In this document: positions 7,931 to 15,442 of the stretch, piece by piece | Layout: every line of letters begins with the position of its first letter | Numbering within the stretch: position 1 is the first letter of the stretch | Source of the DNA: Brevibacterium epidermidis NBRC 14811 | Lineage (GTDB): Bacteria > Actinomycetota > Actinomycetes > Actinomycetales > Brevibacteriaceae | Reading direction: 5' to 3' | DNA length: 64,000 bases | NCBI RefSeq assembly: GCF_001570805.1 | Contig: NZ_BCSJ01000011.1 | Coordinates: forward strand, 62,001 to 126,000 | Made by a program: the position numbers and the translations under genes | The notes under the pieces: generated by a model | The model's input: the letters and a program-made list of their open reading frames with translations, nothing else | Database searches by the model: none | Told to the model about the DNA's origin: nothing

Positions 7931-8635
7931 TTGGCTTCTCCTTTGGTGATCTAACTCATTCTTCTCATTGACATCGCCAGCTGGCGGACAGCTAGAGGAA
8001 CCCAGACGTCGACTGAGGCACAGCCTTCGGGGACTGCGAACATGCAAGCAGTGCTGCGTTTCGGGATACTTCCAGTTGTAGGGGGCCGCGCCAGATGCCA
8101 CTGGCGATCGTGGTCGTCGGGTAGAAAGCGAGCACAACAGCTGCCGGGGGTGATCAACTCAATGCTGACGTCGATGTCGGCTTGGCGAGTGTCGAACGAT
8201 ATTTGCATCTTGGTAGGTTATTCATGCAGAGCGCAGACAATTTTGTCGCCGAACGTCAGTCTTGGTAGCCTTCCCAACTCAGAAGCGTTGATAGCGTAGG
8301 TGGGTCCGTCAACTCGCGCCCTGTGGCTGGGTGTTATGACTACGGGACTCTACGTTCCCACCATCGGCCGTGCACTGGAGGATGGACTTCTTGACCGTGT
8401 GGAGAACCCTGCTGGCCCGAGACCAGCAGGCTGCGCGGTACGCGCATCATGACGACTACGACTGCCACGGCCAGGATCAGGACTGAAATAAGCCGTCTTG
8501 TGATAGTACTGGCCCCAAAAGAGATTCGGGTCCAAGATCGCAAAGCCGCGTAGTACACGGGTCGACGCACTTGCCTCAGGACGAATAGGCGCAGTTATAT
8601 GACGAGGCGGCCATGAACCGCGCGCCCGGTAGTTA
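7931..8635. other. Stretch with only weak reading frames and a hairpin
   Basis: About 700 bp. An 85-codon minus-strand frame at 7951-8208 starts with ATG but lacks a clear ribosome-binding site. A minus-strand frame near 8480-8530 would encode one membrane segment (RRLISVLILAVAVVVVMM) without a believable gene around it, perhaps a decayed gene. At 8408-8430 there is a perfect 8-bp stem, CCTGCTGG-N7-CCAGCAGG, with no T-run. Confidence 0.4.
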
Positions 8636-9394
8636 TCATCGCCAGCGGAACGTGCGATAGGCAAGGAAGGCGCTGGGAATCGTCCAGGCGATCAGGACGA
8701 GGAGCTGGAGGAGAGGAAACGGCTGACCGTACCAGGCGGCGGACAGCGACTGTGAGGCCGCGCCGAGCGGCGTGTAGCCAGCGATCTGCCGCAGCGGTTC
8801 GCTCATGAGCGGGCCGGGGGTCCAGACGCCGGCGGTGAACAGCGAGGCAATGAAGACCAGCATCCCGATGCCGTTGGCGCTCTGAGCGGTCGCAGCACGC
8901 GCAGCGATGATCGAGCCGAGCGACAGCATGGCGATGGCTGATAGGCCGAACGTCACGACCACGAGCAGGCCGGACTGCGGGCCGTGTGCTCCCAGCAGGA
9001 GCATGGCCGCGCCGGTGGCGATGAACGCTCCGCCCACCAGCGAGACGGCGGAGACGACGAGCTGGGATGCGAGGATTCGATGCGGGCCGACCGGAGTGCT
9101 TCCCAGCCGGCGCAGCACGCCCTGTTCCCGGTAGCCGCCGATTGCAGAGGGGAAGTTCGTCAGCGCCACGCTGCCGAGTGCCGCGGTGAGTGCGATCGGC
9201 ACGAACAGATCGATGACGCGCAGCCCGTCGAGCAGTGGGTCGTTGACGCCGGTGACCGCCTCGCGCGTACCGGGGATGACGAATCCCTGCATCAGCAGAA
9301 GGACTGCGGGGAAGGCCAGGGCCATGAAGAGTGCGGTCGGGTTGCGTAGTAGGAGGCTGGCCTCCGTGCGGATGAGTGTGTCCAGCGCACTCAT
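8636..9394 (-). CDS. ABC-2 type transporter permease
   Basis: A 252-aa six-helix membrane protein of the ABC-2 (DrrB/NodJ) type: EASLLLRNPTALFMALAFPAVLLLM at the start, a large extracytoplasmic loop around residues 40-60, and the conserved central segment IGGYREQGVLRRLGSTPVG (near 86-104), the EAA-like cytoplasmic helix that contacts the ATPase. It partners the ATPase at 9391-10155 through an ATGA overlap. Together they are expected to export a hydrophobic compound, drug or peptide. Last gene of a four-gene operon. Confidence 0.9.
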   Translation of the reverse strand: MSALDTLIRTEASLLLRNPTALFMALAFPAVLLLMQGFVIPGTREAVTGVNDPLLDGLRVIDLFVPIALTAALGSVALTNFPSAIGGYREQGVLRRLGSTPVGPHRILASQLVVSAVSLVGGAFIATGAAMLLLGAHGPQSGLLVVVTFGLSAIAMLSLGSIIAARAATAQSANGIGMLVFIASLFTAGVWTPGPLMSEPLRQIAGYTPLGAASQSLSAAWYGQPFPLLQLLVLIAWTIPSAFLAYRTFRWR

Positions 9395-10155
9395 GATTGT
9401 GCTCCTTCGGTTTCGGTGCCGGTGAGACTGGCGGCGGAATCGACGATGGTGAGGTAGGCGTCTTCCAGCCCTGTGATCTGTGGATTCTGCACTGCGGCTC
9501 GAGCGATCAAGTGTTCCGGTGTGCCGACGAAGATGGATCTTCCCATCGTAATGATGGCCAATCGGTCACACAGACGTTCGATCTCGTCGAGGAAGTGGCT
9601 GACGAGGAGCACAGTGATTCCGGATCTGCGGATCCGCTCGACGAGGTTCCAGATGTCGCGTCTGCCCTGCGGGTCGAGACCCGTGGTCAGCTCGTCGAGG
9701 ATGGCGATCCGCGGATTGCCGATCAGCGCCAAAGCGATCGACAAGCGCTGGCGTTCACCCCCGGAGAGTGCGGCGAACGCAGTCTTTCTGCGGTGGGCAA
9801 GGCCTACGGTGTCCAGCAGTTCCGGAATGGAGGCCGGGTTCGGATAGAGGGAGGCGAACAGGCGCAGCGCCTCGCCGACGCGCAGTTGGGCGGGCAGGGT
9901 GCTCGATTGCATTTGGTAGCCGACCTGAGACCGGAGAAAGTATCCTCCCCGGAAGGGGTGACGTCCAAGGACGCTCAGCGATCCACGGTCGGCTTCGAGC
10001 ATACCGCTGATGCATTCCACTGTGGTTGTTTTGCCGGCGCCATTGGGCCCGAGAATGCCGAAGATCTCCCCGGTCTCTACGGAGAAGGTGACGTTGTCGA
10101 CAGCGACAGTCGGACCGAAGGTTTTATGAAGCTCTCGTACGGTGATGACGGTCAT
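9391..10155 (-). CDS. ABC transporter ATP-binding protein (DrrA/CcmA type)
   Basis: A 254-aa ATPase: Walker A GPNGAGKTTTVE (about 40-51), Q-loop YQMQSS, signature LSGGERQRL, Walker B IAILDELTTGLD (Glu present but DELT instead of DEPT), switch His in LLVSHF. The C-terminal extension ending in EDAYLTIV is typical of DrrA/CcmA exporters. ATG 10155 follows AAAGGAACC; the longer frame to 10200 looks untranslated. It powers the permease at 8636. The preceding membrane protein ends 128 bp upstream and probably belongs to the same transcript. Confidence 0.9.
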   Translation of the reverse strand: MTVITVRELHKTFGPTVAVDNVTFSVETGEIFGILGPNGAGKTTTVECISGMLEADRGSLSVLGRHPFRGGYFLRSQVGYQMQSSTLPAQLRVGEALRLFASLYPNPASIPELLDTVGLAHRRKTAFAALSGGERQRLSIALALIGNPRIAILDELTTGLDPQGRRDIWNLVERIRRSGITVLLVSHFLDEIERLCDRLAIITMGRSIFVGTPEHLIARAAVQNPQITGLEDAYLTIVDSAASLTGTETEGAQS

Positions 10156-10283
10156 GAGGGTTCCTTTCGAGCAGAGTGCAGCGCCCGAGGTGCGGCGCAA
10201 GTCTCGGTAATTCGATCGAGGGAGGAGCCTGATCAGGCGGTGGCGATGTCAGGCCCGTGCGCACGAACAGGCCGCGTGCGCGG

Positions 10284-10997
10284 TCAGGTGCGCGGGCCGG
10301 AGGATGATCGTGACGTCACGACGTGAATCAGCAGCCAGAGGCACTGGACCGCCAGAATCACGGCAGTACCTGTCGCGATGTCGATCAGCTGCCAGCTTTC
10401 TGCGTCGGCAGCCCCAGCTAGTGTGACGCTGGAGAAGACCACGGCTGCGGCCGTGAGGGCGAGGCTGATGTACTGCGGGGACCACGCGCGCGCTTCGCTG
10501 CGCAGGTGCCGCGGCGCTCCCAGGTTCCATAGCGGCGTGGTGGACATGATCAGCACGATTCCGATTCCCATGCCCACGGAGAAGGCCGCAACTCCCGGCG
10601 GAAAATCACGGGCGATGATCCAGCCGAGCAGCAGGATCAGGCCGACGTATAGAGCGAGCGTGCTGATCGCTGTCTGGGCTACCGACCACCACAGTGGCAC
10701 GTGGCGCTGGTGGTCGTGACGTTTGCGGGGGATGTGTGACCATGCTTCACCCGACTGGTAGCGGCTGGCGAAAGCGGCGCAGACGGTAACGACGAGTGAA
10801 ACCAGGATGGGCGTGATGTAGTTGTTGCTGATGGCCCAGAGCATGGATGCCAGCGCGAGGAACATCGTGGGGCTGGCAAGCTGATCAAGCCACCACGACG
10901 CGGCGAACGAACGGCGAGCAGCCGGCAGGTCGAGCGGGTGGACCAGTGGTTGGATGGCGGGGTCCGGCAGATTGCCTTCTTCACGGATGGTGTTCAT
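10284..10997 (-). CDS. Integral membrane protein of the exporter operon
   Basis: A 237-aa protein with about six hydrophobic helices after a polar N-terminus of 40 residues (NTIREEGNLPDPAIQPLVHPLD). A cytoplasmic His/Arg/Lys-rich loop (IPRKRHDHQRHVP) follows the second helix. No family recognised. ATG 10997 overlaps the stop of the upstream regulator (ATGA) and has GGAG upstream, so the two are translationally coupled. Its place between regulator and ABC genes suggests an accessory to the exporter, for example an immunity or sensor protein. Confidence 0.75.
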   Translation of the reverse strand: MNTIREEGNLPDPAIQPLVHPLDLPAARRSFAASWWLDQLASPTMFLALASMLWAISNNYITPILVSLVVTVCAAFASRYQSGEAWSHIPRKRHDHQRHVPLWWSVAQTAISTLALYVGLILLLGWIIARDFPPGVAAFSVGMGIGIVLIMSTTPLWNLGAPRHLRSEARAWSPQYISLALTAAAVVFSSVTLAGAADAESWQLIDIATGTAVILAVQCLWLLIHVVTSRSSSGPRT

Positions 10998-11455
10998 GTT
11001 TTTCTCCACGGAACGTGATCGAGGTGGGGTCCGCGCAGGCCGCTGCGGGCAATCTCGTAGACCTTTTGGCGGGAGACGCCGAGTTCGCGGGCGACGGCGA
11101 CAGCGCTGTAGTCGTCGAGCAGCGTGTCAACAGCGACCGAACGCGCCCCTGACGCGCGTGAGTTCAGGTGGGAGGCGAAGGCGCTGACCTCGGCGGCGAG
11201 CAGCGCAACGGCCAAGGGTCCGCCGAACTGTTCGGCCCAACCGGGCTCTCCGCCGGCGGCCGCCTCGTAGAGGCTGTCGCCGCCGTCCATCAGAACCGCG
11301 CTCACCTCCTGCGGCCCGATGCCGCAGGAAGTGAACCGGGCGACCAGCTCATCGAGGTCCATACCGTCAACTGCGCGATGGGCGAGGACTTGAGCCCACG
11401 CTTCGGGCAGCGACTCGGTTGCAATCGAACTGTCGCCCCTGGGTTTACGTGTCAT
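10994..11455 (-). CDS. Helix-turn-helix regulator of the exporter operon
   Basis: A 153-aa protein whose C-terminus carries a helix-turn-helix, YSAVAVARELGVSRQKVYEIA (about 119-139), with the VSRQKVY recognition helix seen in small actinobacterial DNA-binding proteins. The N-terminal 110 residues are an acidic helical domain (DGMDLDELVARF, LAVALLAAEVSAF) that I cannot assign. First gene of the leftward exporter operon; the stop overlaps the next start. A palindrome at 11486-11504, 31 bp upstream of the start, is a probable operator, suggesting autoregulation. Confidence 0.75.
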   Translation of the reverse strand: MTRKPRGDSSIATESLPEAWAQVLAHRAVDGMDLDELVARFTSCGIGPQEVSAVLMDGGDSLYEAAAGGEPGWAEQFGGPLAVALLAAEVSAFASHLNSRASGARSVAVDTLLDDYSAVAVARELGVSRQKVYEIARSGLRGPHLDHVPWRKT

Positions 11456-11485
11456 GCCTTCAATGGTGACGGTCTTTCGACAAGG

Positions 11486-11504
11486 TGTCAACCCTAGGGT
11501 GACA
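11486..11504. promoter_or_regulatory. Palindrome upstream of the exporter operon
   Basis: TGTC-A-ACCCTAGGGT-GACA: a perfect 10-bp core flanked by TGTC/GACA arms, asymmetric by one base. It sits just upstream of the HTH gene, as expected for an operator of that regulator. Confidence 0.5.
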
Positions 11505-11526
11505 GGTGGTCTGACCGACTGGGCCC

Positions 11527-11735
11527 GTCGAAAACGATTCGCTCTTCCGCAGCCCGAATTGGGGACCTTGTGGTTCCTTTATGGAGGTCGCCGATGCCTT
11601 CAGTCAAGGGCTGACATGGGTTGCGGAACGGTCCTACACCTCGGTCCTCGGTGGCAAGATTTCCGATCGAGCCTATCTCGTTGTGTGGCTCGACCTTTCC
11701 AGAGGGCGGGTCGCCTGTCAGGTCCCGCATCGGAC
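11527..11735 (+). pseudogene. Truncated second copy of the P-loop kinase
   Basis: Translated in one frame, this stretch reads VENDSLFRSPNW, then FMEVADAFSQGLTWVAERSYTSVLG and DRAYLVVWLDLS. It aligns with residues about 46-120 of the intact kinase at 4885-5472 (VEIDSLFHGPNW, WSYTSILG, DRADLMVWLDLP). The P-loop half is missing on the left, and the right end is cut off exactly at the terminal repeat of the IS element. So it is a fragment broken at both ends, in the opposite orientation to the intact copy. Confidence 0.75.
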
Positions 11736-11760
11736 GGGACTGATGCAAAGAAGGGTGACA
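11736..11760 (+). repeat. IS left terminal inverted repeat
   Basis: Reads GGGACTGATGCA then GGTGACA at its inner end. It matches the complement of 13007-13031 at 20 of 25 positions. Confidence 0.8.
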
Positions 11761-11769
11761 GCGTGAGTG

Positions 11770-12657
11770 TCATGCTGCGAGAGCAGCTGGCTCTATGATT
11801 GCTTCGTACTCTACTGGTGTCAATCGACCCAACCGGGCTTGTCGGCGACGTCGGTGATATGTCCGCTCGATCCACGTCACGAACGCGATTCTCAGCTGGT
11901 CACGGGTGGCTGCCCACCTGCGACGGTCGAGAACGTTCTTTTGCAACAGGGCGAAGAACGATTCCATGGCCGCGTTATCGCCCGCTGCGCCGACTCGTCC
12001 CATCGACCCGATGATGCCGTGACGGGCCAGAGCCCGAGTGAATTTCTTCGACCGGAACTGGCTGCCGCGGTCGCTGTGCGTCACGCATCCAACCACGTCA
12101 CCGCGCCTTGTCACAGCCATCTCGAGGGCATCGACGGCCAGCCGGGCCTTCATCCTCGAACTGATCGAATAACCGACGATGCGCGCCGAGTAGGCGTCCT
12201 TGACCGCGCAGAGGTAGAGCTTGCCCTCATTCGTATGGTGTTCCGAAATGTCGGTCAACCACAGCTGGTTCGGACCATCAGCTCGAAACTCGTGTCTGGT
12301 CCGTCCGTCGGCATCGACAACCGCGCACAGATCGTCGTGGACCGGCGGTCCCGGCTTCTTCCCGTTCTTTGCTCTGCCCTTGCCGAAGGCGGAGAACCAG
12401 TCATTGGACGAACACAACTGCCACGCAGTGCGTGCCGCCATGGGCTGGCCGGCCGCTTCGGCTTCGTCAGCGAGGTATCGGTACCCGAACTCGGGATCAT
12501 CGCGGTGGGCATCGAAGAGCGCATTGGCCCGATATGCCTGGGCGAGATCGTTATCAGGGACAGGCGCGGCCAGCCACCGGTAGTAGGGCTGGCGGGAGAG
12601 CTTCAAGACCCGGCACGACACCGCGACGGGGATCCCGTCGGCGGCGAGCTCTCTCAC
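11770..12657 (-). CDS. IS3-family transposase OrfB (DDE integrase core)
   Basis: A 295-aa integrase-core protein. The N-terminus has the IS3 OrfB pattern (GIPVAVSCRVLKLSRQPYYRW). The catalytic triad is visible as Asp in LWLTDISEHH, Asp in THSDRGSQF and Glu in NAAMESFFALLQ. The C-terminus (YHRRRRQARLGRLTPVEYE) is the usual LTPVEYE end. In vivo it is probably made as an OrfAB fusion: the codons just upstream in this frame read RLYPLVRELAADG, natural for the family, and are reached by a -1 slip at TCAAAAGG in orfA. The element therefore looks intact. Confidence 0.92.
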   Translation of the reverse strand: MRELAADGIPVAVSCRVLKLSRQPYYRWLAAPVPDNDLAQAYRANALFDAHRDDPEFGYRYLADEAEAAGQPMAARTAWQLCSSNDWFSAFGKGRAKNGKKPGPPVHDDLCAVVDADGRTRHEFRADGPNQLWLTDISEHHTNEGKLYLCAVKDAYSARIVGYSISSRMKARLAVDALEMAVTRRGDVVGCVTHSDRGSQFRSKKFTRALARHGIIGSMGRVGAAGDNAAMESFFALLQKNVLDRRRWAATRDQLRIAFVTWIERTYHRRRRQARLGRLTPVEYEAIIEPAALAA

Positions 12658-12962
12658 GAGCGGGTAGAGCCTTTTGACGGCAGGTTCGCCTGTGACAGAT
12701 AGGCGGCTGCGCGGCGCAGGACCTCGTTCTCCTGCTCAAGCAGACGATTGCGCCGACGCATCTCCCGTAGTTCTGCAGACTCGTCGCTGGTGTTGCCGGG
12801 TTTGTTGCCGGCATCGATTTCTGCTTGGCGGATCCATTTGTTGATGGTGCCTTCGTGGACTCCGAAGTCCTTGGCGATCTGTCCGATCGTCGTCTTAGAA
12901 TCCCTGGTCTGGACGACGCGGATGACGTCATCGCGGAATTCTTTCGGGTAGGGCTGTGGCAT
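12654..12962 (-). CDS. IS3-family transposase OrfA (helix-turn-helix)
   Basis: A 102-aa DNA-binding protein. MPQPYPKEFRDDVIRVV and IGQIAKDFGVHEGTINKWI form the IS3 OrfA helix-turn-helix, followed by a leucine-zipper-like tail (ELREMRRRNRLLEQENEVLRRAA). ATG 12962 follows GGAAGGATGG. It binds the terminal repeats. The last codons contain TCA AAA GGC, the likely site of -1 frameshifting into OrfB. Confidence 0.9.
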   Translation of the reverse strand: MPQPYPKEFRDDVIRVVQTRDSKTTIGQIAKDFGVHEGTINKWIRQAEIDAGNKPGNTSDESAELREMRRRNRLLEQENEVLRRAAAYLSQANLPSKGSTRS

Positions 12963-13006
12963 GGTGTCCATCCTTCCAGGCTTGCCTGTGTACAAGCCAG
13001 GTTAGG

Positions 13007-13031
13007 TGTCACCGAACCCTGCATCAGTCCC
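13007..13031 (-). repeat. IS right terminal inverted repeat
   Basis: Complement of the left end; the outer 12 bases are identical. Confidence 0.8.
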
Positions 13032-13244
13032 ATCGTTAATAGTCGCGGCGTCACTAGTCGCGGCTTGGAAGACGGCGGCGATCAAGAACTCAGACTCGCC
13101 TCGGACTATCGAGTCAAGGCGGAAGCGCTTGCCGATAGCGCGCCTCGGGTGGCTGGTTTGTTTAGGCGAATTGCTGCCTCGTACGAGAGCGACGCACGGC
13201 GGAACGAGGAGGACGCTGAACGATTCCGGCGTGGACTGCGCTGA
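13032..13244 (+). pseudogene. C-terminal fragment of a small helical protein
   Basis: An open frame enters from inside the IS and ends at TGA 13242-13244. After the IS end it reads a charged helical sequence (LEDGGDQELRLASDYRVKAE, then RRIAASYESDARRNEEDAERF). This resembles the C-termini of small soluble actinobacterial proteins that often follow other genes. There is no start after the IS, so it is a 5'-truncated remnant. It is not the missing end of the kinase fragment on the left. Confidence 0.5.
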
Positions 13245-13346
13245 CCGGTAAGTCTGGTGTCACTCGCCGGGATCGCGGCGCACGGCGAGCTTCCCGAGCT
13301 GAAGGCGGGCGCGTGTGCCTTCAGACGTTATTCAGCTACGGAACGT

Positions 13347-13371
13347 GGTGGAGTTCTGCTTCAACGTCTGA
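13347..13371 (+). repeat. 25-bp degenerate repeat, copy 2
   Basis: Starts GGTGGAGTTC, ends CGTCTGA. Here the 3' end AACGTCTG (13363-13370) also pairs with CAGACGTT at 13322-13329, giving a possible hairpin. It lies between the gene remnant and the iron box of the siderophore-interacting protein gene. Confidence 0.7.
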
Positions 13372-13395
13372 GTTCTGTTCGTGCACAGCTCAGAA

Positions 13396-13414
13396 TAAGG
13401 GTAGCCTTACCGCG
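13396..13414 (+). promoter_or_regulatory. Iron box (DtxR/IdeR type)
   Basis: TAAGGGTAGCCTTACCGCG matches 13 of 19 positions of the DtxR/IdeR consensus TTAGGTTAGCCTAACCTAA, including the GG..TAGCCT..ACC core. It abuts the GTG start of the siderophore-interacting protein gene, so the iron repressor would block its transcription. Confidence 0.6.
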
Positions 13415-14235
13415 TGGACAGAAAGAAGAACACTCCGACCGAGCGAGCATTCATGATGGCCGAAGTCGTGCGGTCCGTACGAATTAGTCCGAGCTACGTC
13501 CGGCTGACATTCTCGGGTCTCGACGGGCTTGAGTTGCGCGGTGCCGACCACTGGTGCCGACTGTTCTTCACCCGCGAAGGGCAAGACGCGCTCGCGTTGC
13601 CGAGCCGCACATCTGAGATCGGCTGGTACCTGCAGTACCTCGCGACGCCGAAGCCGAGACGCCCGTGGGTGCGCGCATATACGCTCCGCAACGCGCGACC
13701 TGAACTCGGCGAAGTCGACATCGACTTCGTCATCCACGGGGACCGGGACGGGAACATCGGGCCGGCCTCGCGATTTGCGCTCGACGCGACCCCGGGGGAC
13801 CGCGTCGGGTTTCTTGACCAAGGTGTCGGCTACACGCCTGACCACCCCCACGACTGGACGCTGCTGATTGGTGACGAGACAGCACTGCCCGCAATCGCCG
13901 GCATTTGCCGTACGCTCCCGGCTTCTGCACAAGGGGTCGCGATCATTGAGGTCCCGACTGCCTCGGATCGTCAGTCGTTTCCTGCGCCACCCGGGATCGA
14001 GTTCTCGTGGATCGCCCGGGACGAGTCGCCTGACGGCGACAGTCGCCCCGGATCGCTTGCCCTGCGAACGTTGATGTCAGCGGATCTTCCCGAGGGTGTG
14101 GTGCACGCGCACGCCATCGGAGAGAGCGCGCTTGCGACCGGAGCGCGCCGTCATCTCGTCCAGGATCGTGAAGTCTCCAAGCGACACGTCGACTTCGTCG
14201 GGTACTGGCGTCACGGACGCCCAGCCACGAGCTGA
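13414..14235 (+). CDS. Siderophore-interacting protein (ferric-siderophore reductase)
   Basis: A 273-aa protein of the ViuB/SIP family: an N-terminal FAD-binding barrel (VVRSVRISPSYVRLTFSGLDG; the flavin motif region is RAYTLRNARPELGEVDIDFVIHG) and a C-terminal NAD(P)H-binding lobe (WTLLIGDETALPAIAGI, then HAIGESALATGARRHLV). It releases iron from imported siderophores in the cytoplasm by reducing Fe(III). GTG 13414 overlaps an iron box, so the start might instead be ATG 13453 or 13456; the extra residues DRKKNTPTERAF fit the family. It stands alone here, with the siderophore transporter genes about 37-44 kb away in the window. Confidence 0.9.
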   Translation: MDRKKNTPTERAFMMAEVVRSVRISPSYVRLTFSGLDGLELRGADHWCRLFFTREGQDALALPSRTSEIGWYLQYLATPKPRRPWVRAYTLRNARPELGEVDIDFVIHGDRDGNIGPASRFALDATPGDRVGFLDQGVGYTPDHPHDWTLLIGDETALPAIAGICRTLPASAQGVAIIEVPTASDRQSFPAPPGIEFSWIARDESPDGDSRPGSLALRTLMSADLPEGVVHAHAIGESALATGARRHLVQDREVSKRHVDFVGYWRHGRPATS

Positions 14236-14370
14236 ATGAACGGGCACTGTCGCCCCCGCCCCGCCGCGCTGATTCGCGTACCCGCAAACGTGATCCGGCT
14301 GCGCCGTCATCTCGCGGAGCCGTGGGCGTCGGTTCTCCCGAGAAAGTGAATGTTGGGGCGCTCTTGGGTT

Positions 14371-14523
14371 ATGGAGCTTGCCGCAGCCAAGGCACGTGAT
14401 CAGCTCGATCGGCTCATGGCAGCGGCCGAGGAACTCGAGGGCATCGCGGCCTGCGGTGCGGCGAAGGTCGAAGGTGGAGGAGGCATCACGCTCGACGAAC
14501 TCCGCCGCAAGCATGGCCTGTGA
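14371..14523 (+). CDS. Small protein, antitoxin-like C-terminus
   Basis: A 50-codon frame reading MELAAAKARDQLDRLMAAAE..., ending in ITLDELRRKHGL. That ending is common in Phd/YefM-type antitoxins and prevent-host-death proteins. An upstream in-frame ATG at 14350 would add seven residues. I see no toxin gene next to it. It may be the C-terminal remnant of an antitoxin, or a real small protein. The remaining 400 bp between 14236 and 14651 hold nothing else I can support. Confidence 0.35.
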   Translation: MELAAAKARDQLDRLMAAAEELEGIAACGAAKVEGGGGITLDELRRKHGL

Positions 14524-14651
14524 TCTATCCGGTTGGAGATCGAATGCCCAAGACCAGCATTCCGGACAAGCGGGTTCATGAGCCTTCTTCGGAATAGATG
14601 ATCGCTCATCCTCGTTGACGTTCGTTTGGTGCTGAACATTGAGGAGGCGAT

Positions 14652-15389
14652 GTGAGCGAAACGATCGATGAGAAGAGCGACGGCACAGTCTCGCAACTGC
14701 AGTCGGGAATGGTCGTGCCGCAGCTGCCGCCGCTGGCAACGCAAGCCGAGAGGCTGATCGCGACGGGCCTTCTGGACGGCGAGCTCACCACTGATGTGTT
14801 GCATCAAGCCGTCACCGATTTGCAGGAACGTGTCGCTCCTGGAGCGCTGCTCGTCGTATCGGAACGGGTTCTGCCAGCGAGAACTCTGGTGCAGCATGTG
14901 AGTCGCACTTCGGGCGGGCAGGATCGGGAAGGCTTCGTCGTGGTCGACATGGACGACCTTGAGCAATTCGCGCCCACGGCCGAAGCGCCCGTGCCGAGCA
15001 CGCTCGTGTACGCGCTCGAAGATCCGCGCCGCGGCGACGATATGCTCAATTGGTCTCCGGCGGAGGCTCAGGACGAGCTGTCGAAGGGCGGACGCACACC
15101 TTTCACCGTCGTCGAAGGTGTGCATCTGGCGTTGCAGCTGCCTGCTGCCCTCGACCGCAACGCCTGCTACATGATGATCGGATCGCGTCGGCGAAAGGTG
15201 AAGGGATTCGATTCGCGAACGCCCGCGCTCTGGATATCGAACGGCACGGGCAGGGATGGTCGCGACCGCAAAGGCTCACCGAAGCTGGGCTGGTGTTGGT
15301 GGAACAATCGGCACACTTGGCTGGGATTCGCATCGGGCGCTCGTCGCGTCGCTGACGTGTCCGGCTCTCCAAATGGCTCCATCGTGTGA
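14652..15389 (+). CDS. DUF5701 family protein
   Basis: A 245-aa protein matching the actinobacterial DUF5701 pattern: LPPLATQAERLIATGLLDG at the start, then LLVVSERVLPARTLVQHV, DDMLNWSPAEAQDEL, a GRTPFTVVEGVHLAL segment, and a Cys/Trp-rich end (GWCWWNNRHTWLGFASGARR). Start GTG 14652 follows GAGGAGG. Function unknown. Single gene between two atypical stretches; a copy of the 25-bp repeat begins 6 bp after its stop. Confidence 0.75.
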   Translation: MSETIDEKSDGTVSQLQSGMVVPQLPPLATQAERLIATGLLDGELTTDVLHQAVTDLQERVAPGALLVVSERVLPARTLVQHVSRTSGGQDREGFVVVDMDDLEQFAPTAEAPVPSTLVYALEDPRRGDDMLNWSPAEAQDELSKGGRTPFTVVEGVHLALQLPAALDRNACYMMIGSRRRKVKGFDSRTPALWISNGTGRDGRDRKGSPKLGWCWWNNRHTWLGFASGARRVADVSGSPNGSIV

Positions 15390-15394
15390 CGCCC

Positions 15395-15419
15395 GGTGGA
15401 GTTCCGCTTTAGCGTCTGA
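15395..15419 (+). repeat. 25-bp degenerate repeat, copy 3
   Basis: GGTGGAGTTC...CGTCTGA, directly after the DUF5701 stop and before the convergent VOC gene. It marks the right edge of the patchwork region. Confidence 0.7.
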
Positions 15420-15442
15420 CTGTCACCGGGGGCATGAACTGG

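Larger units (their letters stand above)
11736..13031 (-). mobile_element. IS3-family insertion sequence (about 1.3 kb)
   Basis: A complete two-gene IS3-type element bounded by 25-bp inverted repeats (20 of 25 matching; outermost 12 identical, GGGACTGATGCA). It carries a helix-turn-helix orfA and a DDE orfB overlapping by a few bases, with a TCAAAAGG slippery run near 12671-12677. I see no direct target duplication next to the repeats, and the genes left and right of it are unrelated fragments. This suggests that flanking DNA was lost or recombined after insertion. Confidence 0.85.

Noticed and set aside
8408..8430. Perfect 8-bp stem as a terminator
   Set aside because: No T-run and no clear gene ends next to it on either strand; kept only as a note.
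11767..12702. A 311-codon plus-strand frame over the IS transposase
   Set aside because: Antisense to the OrfB coding frame with its DDE residues; no independent evidence.
14077..14739. A 220-codon minus-strand frame after the siderophore-interacting protein gene
   Set aside because: It is antisense to two plus-strand genes with better evidence, and its start is inside the DUF5701 gene.
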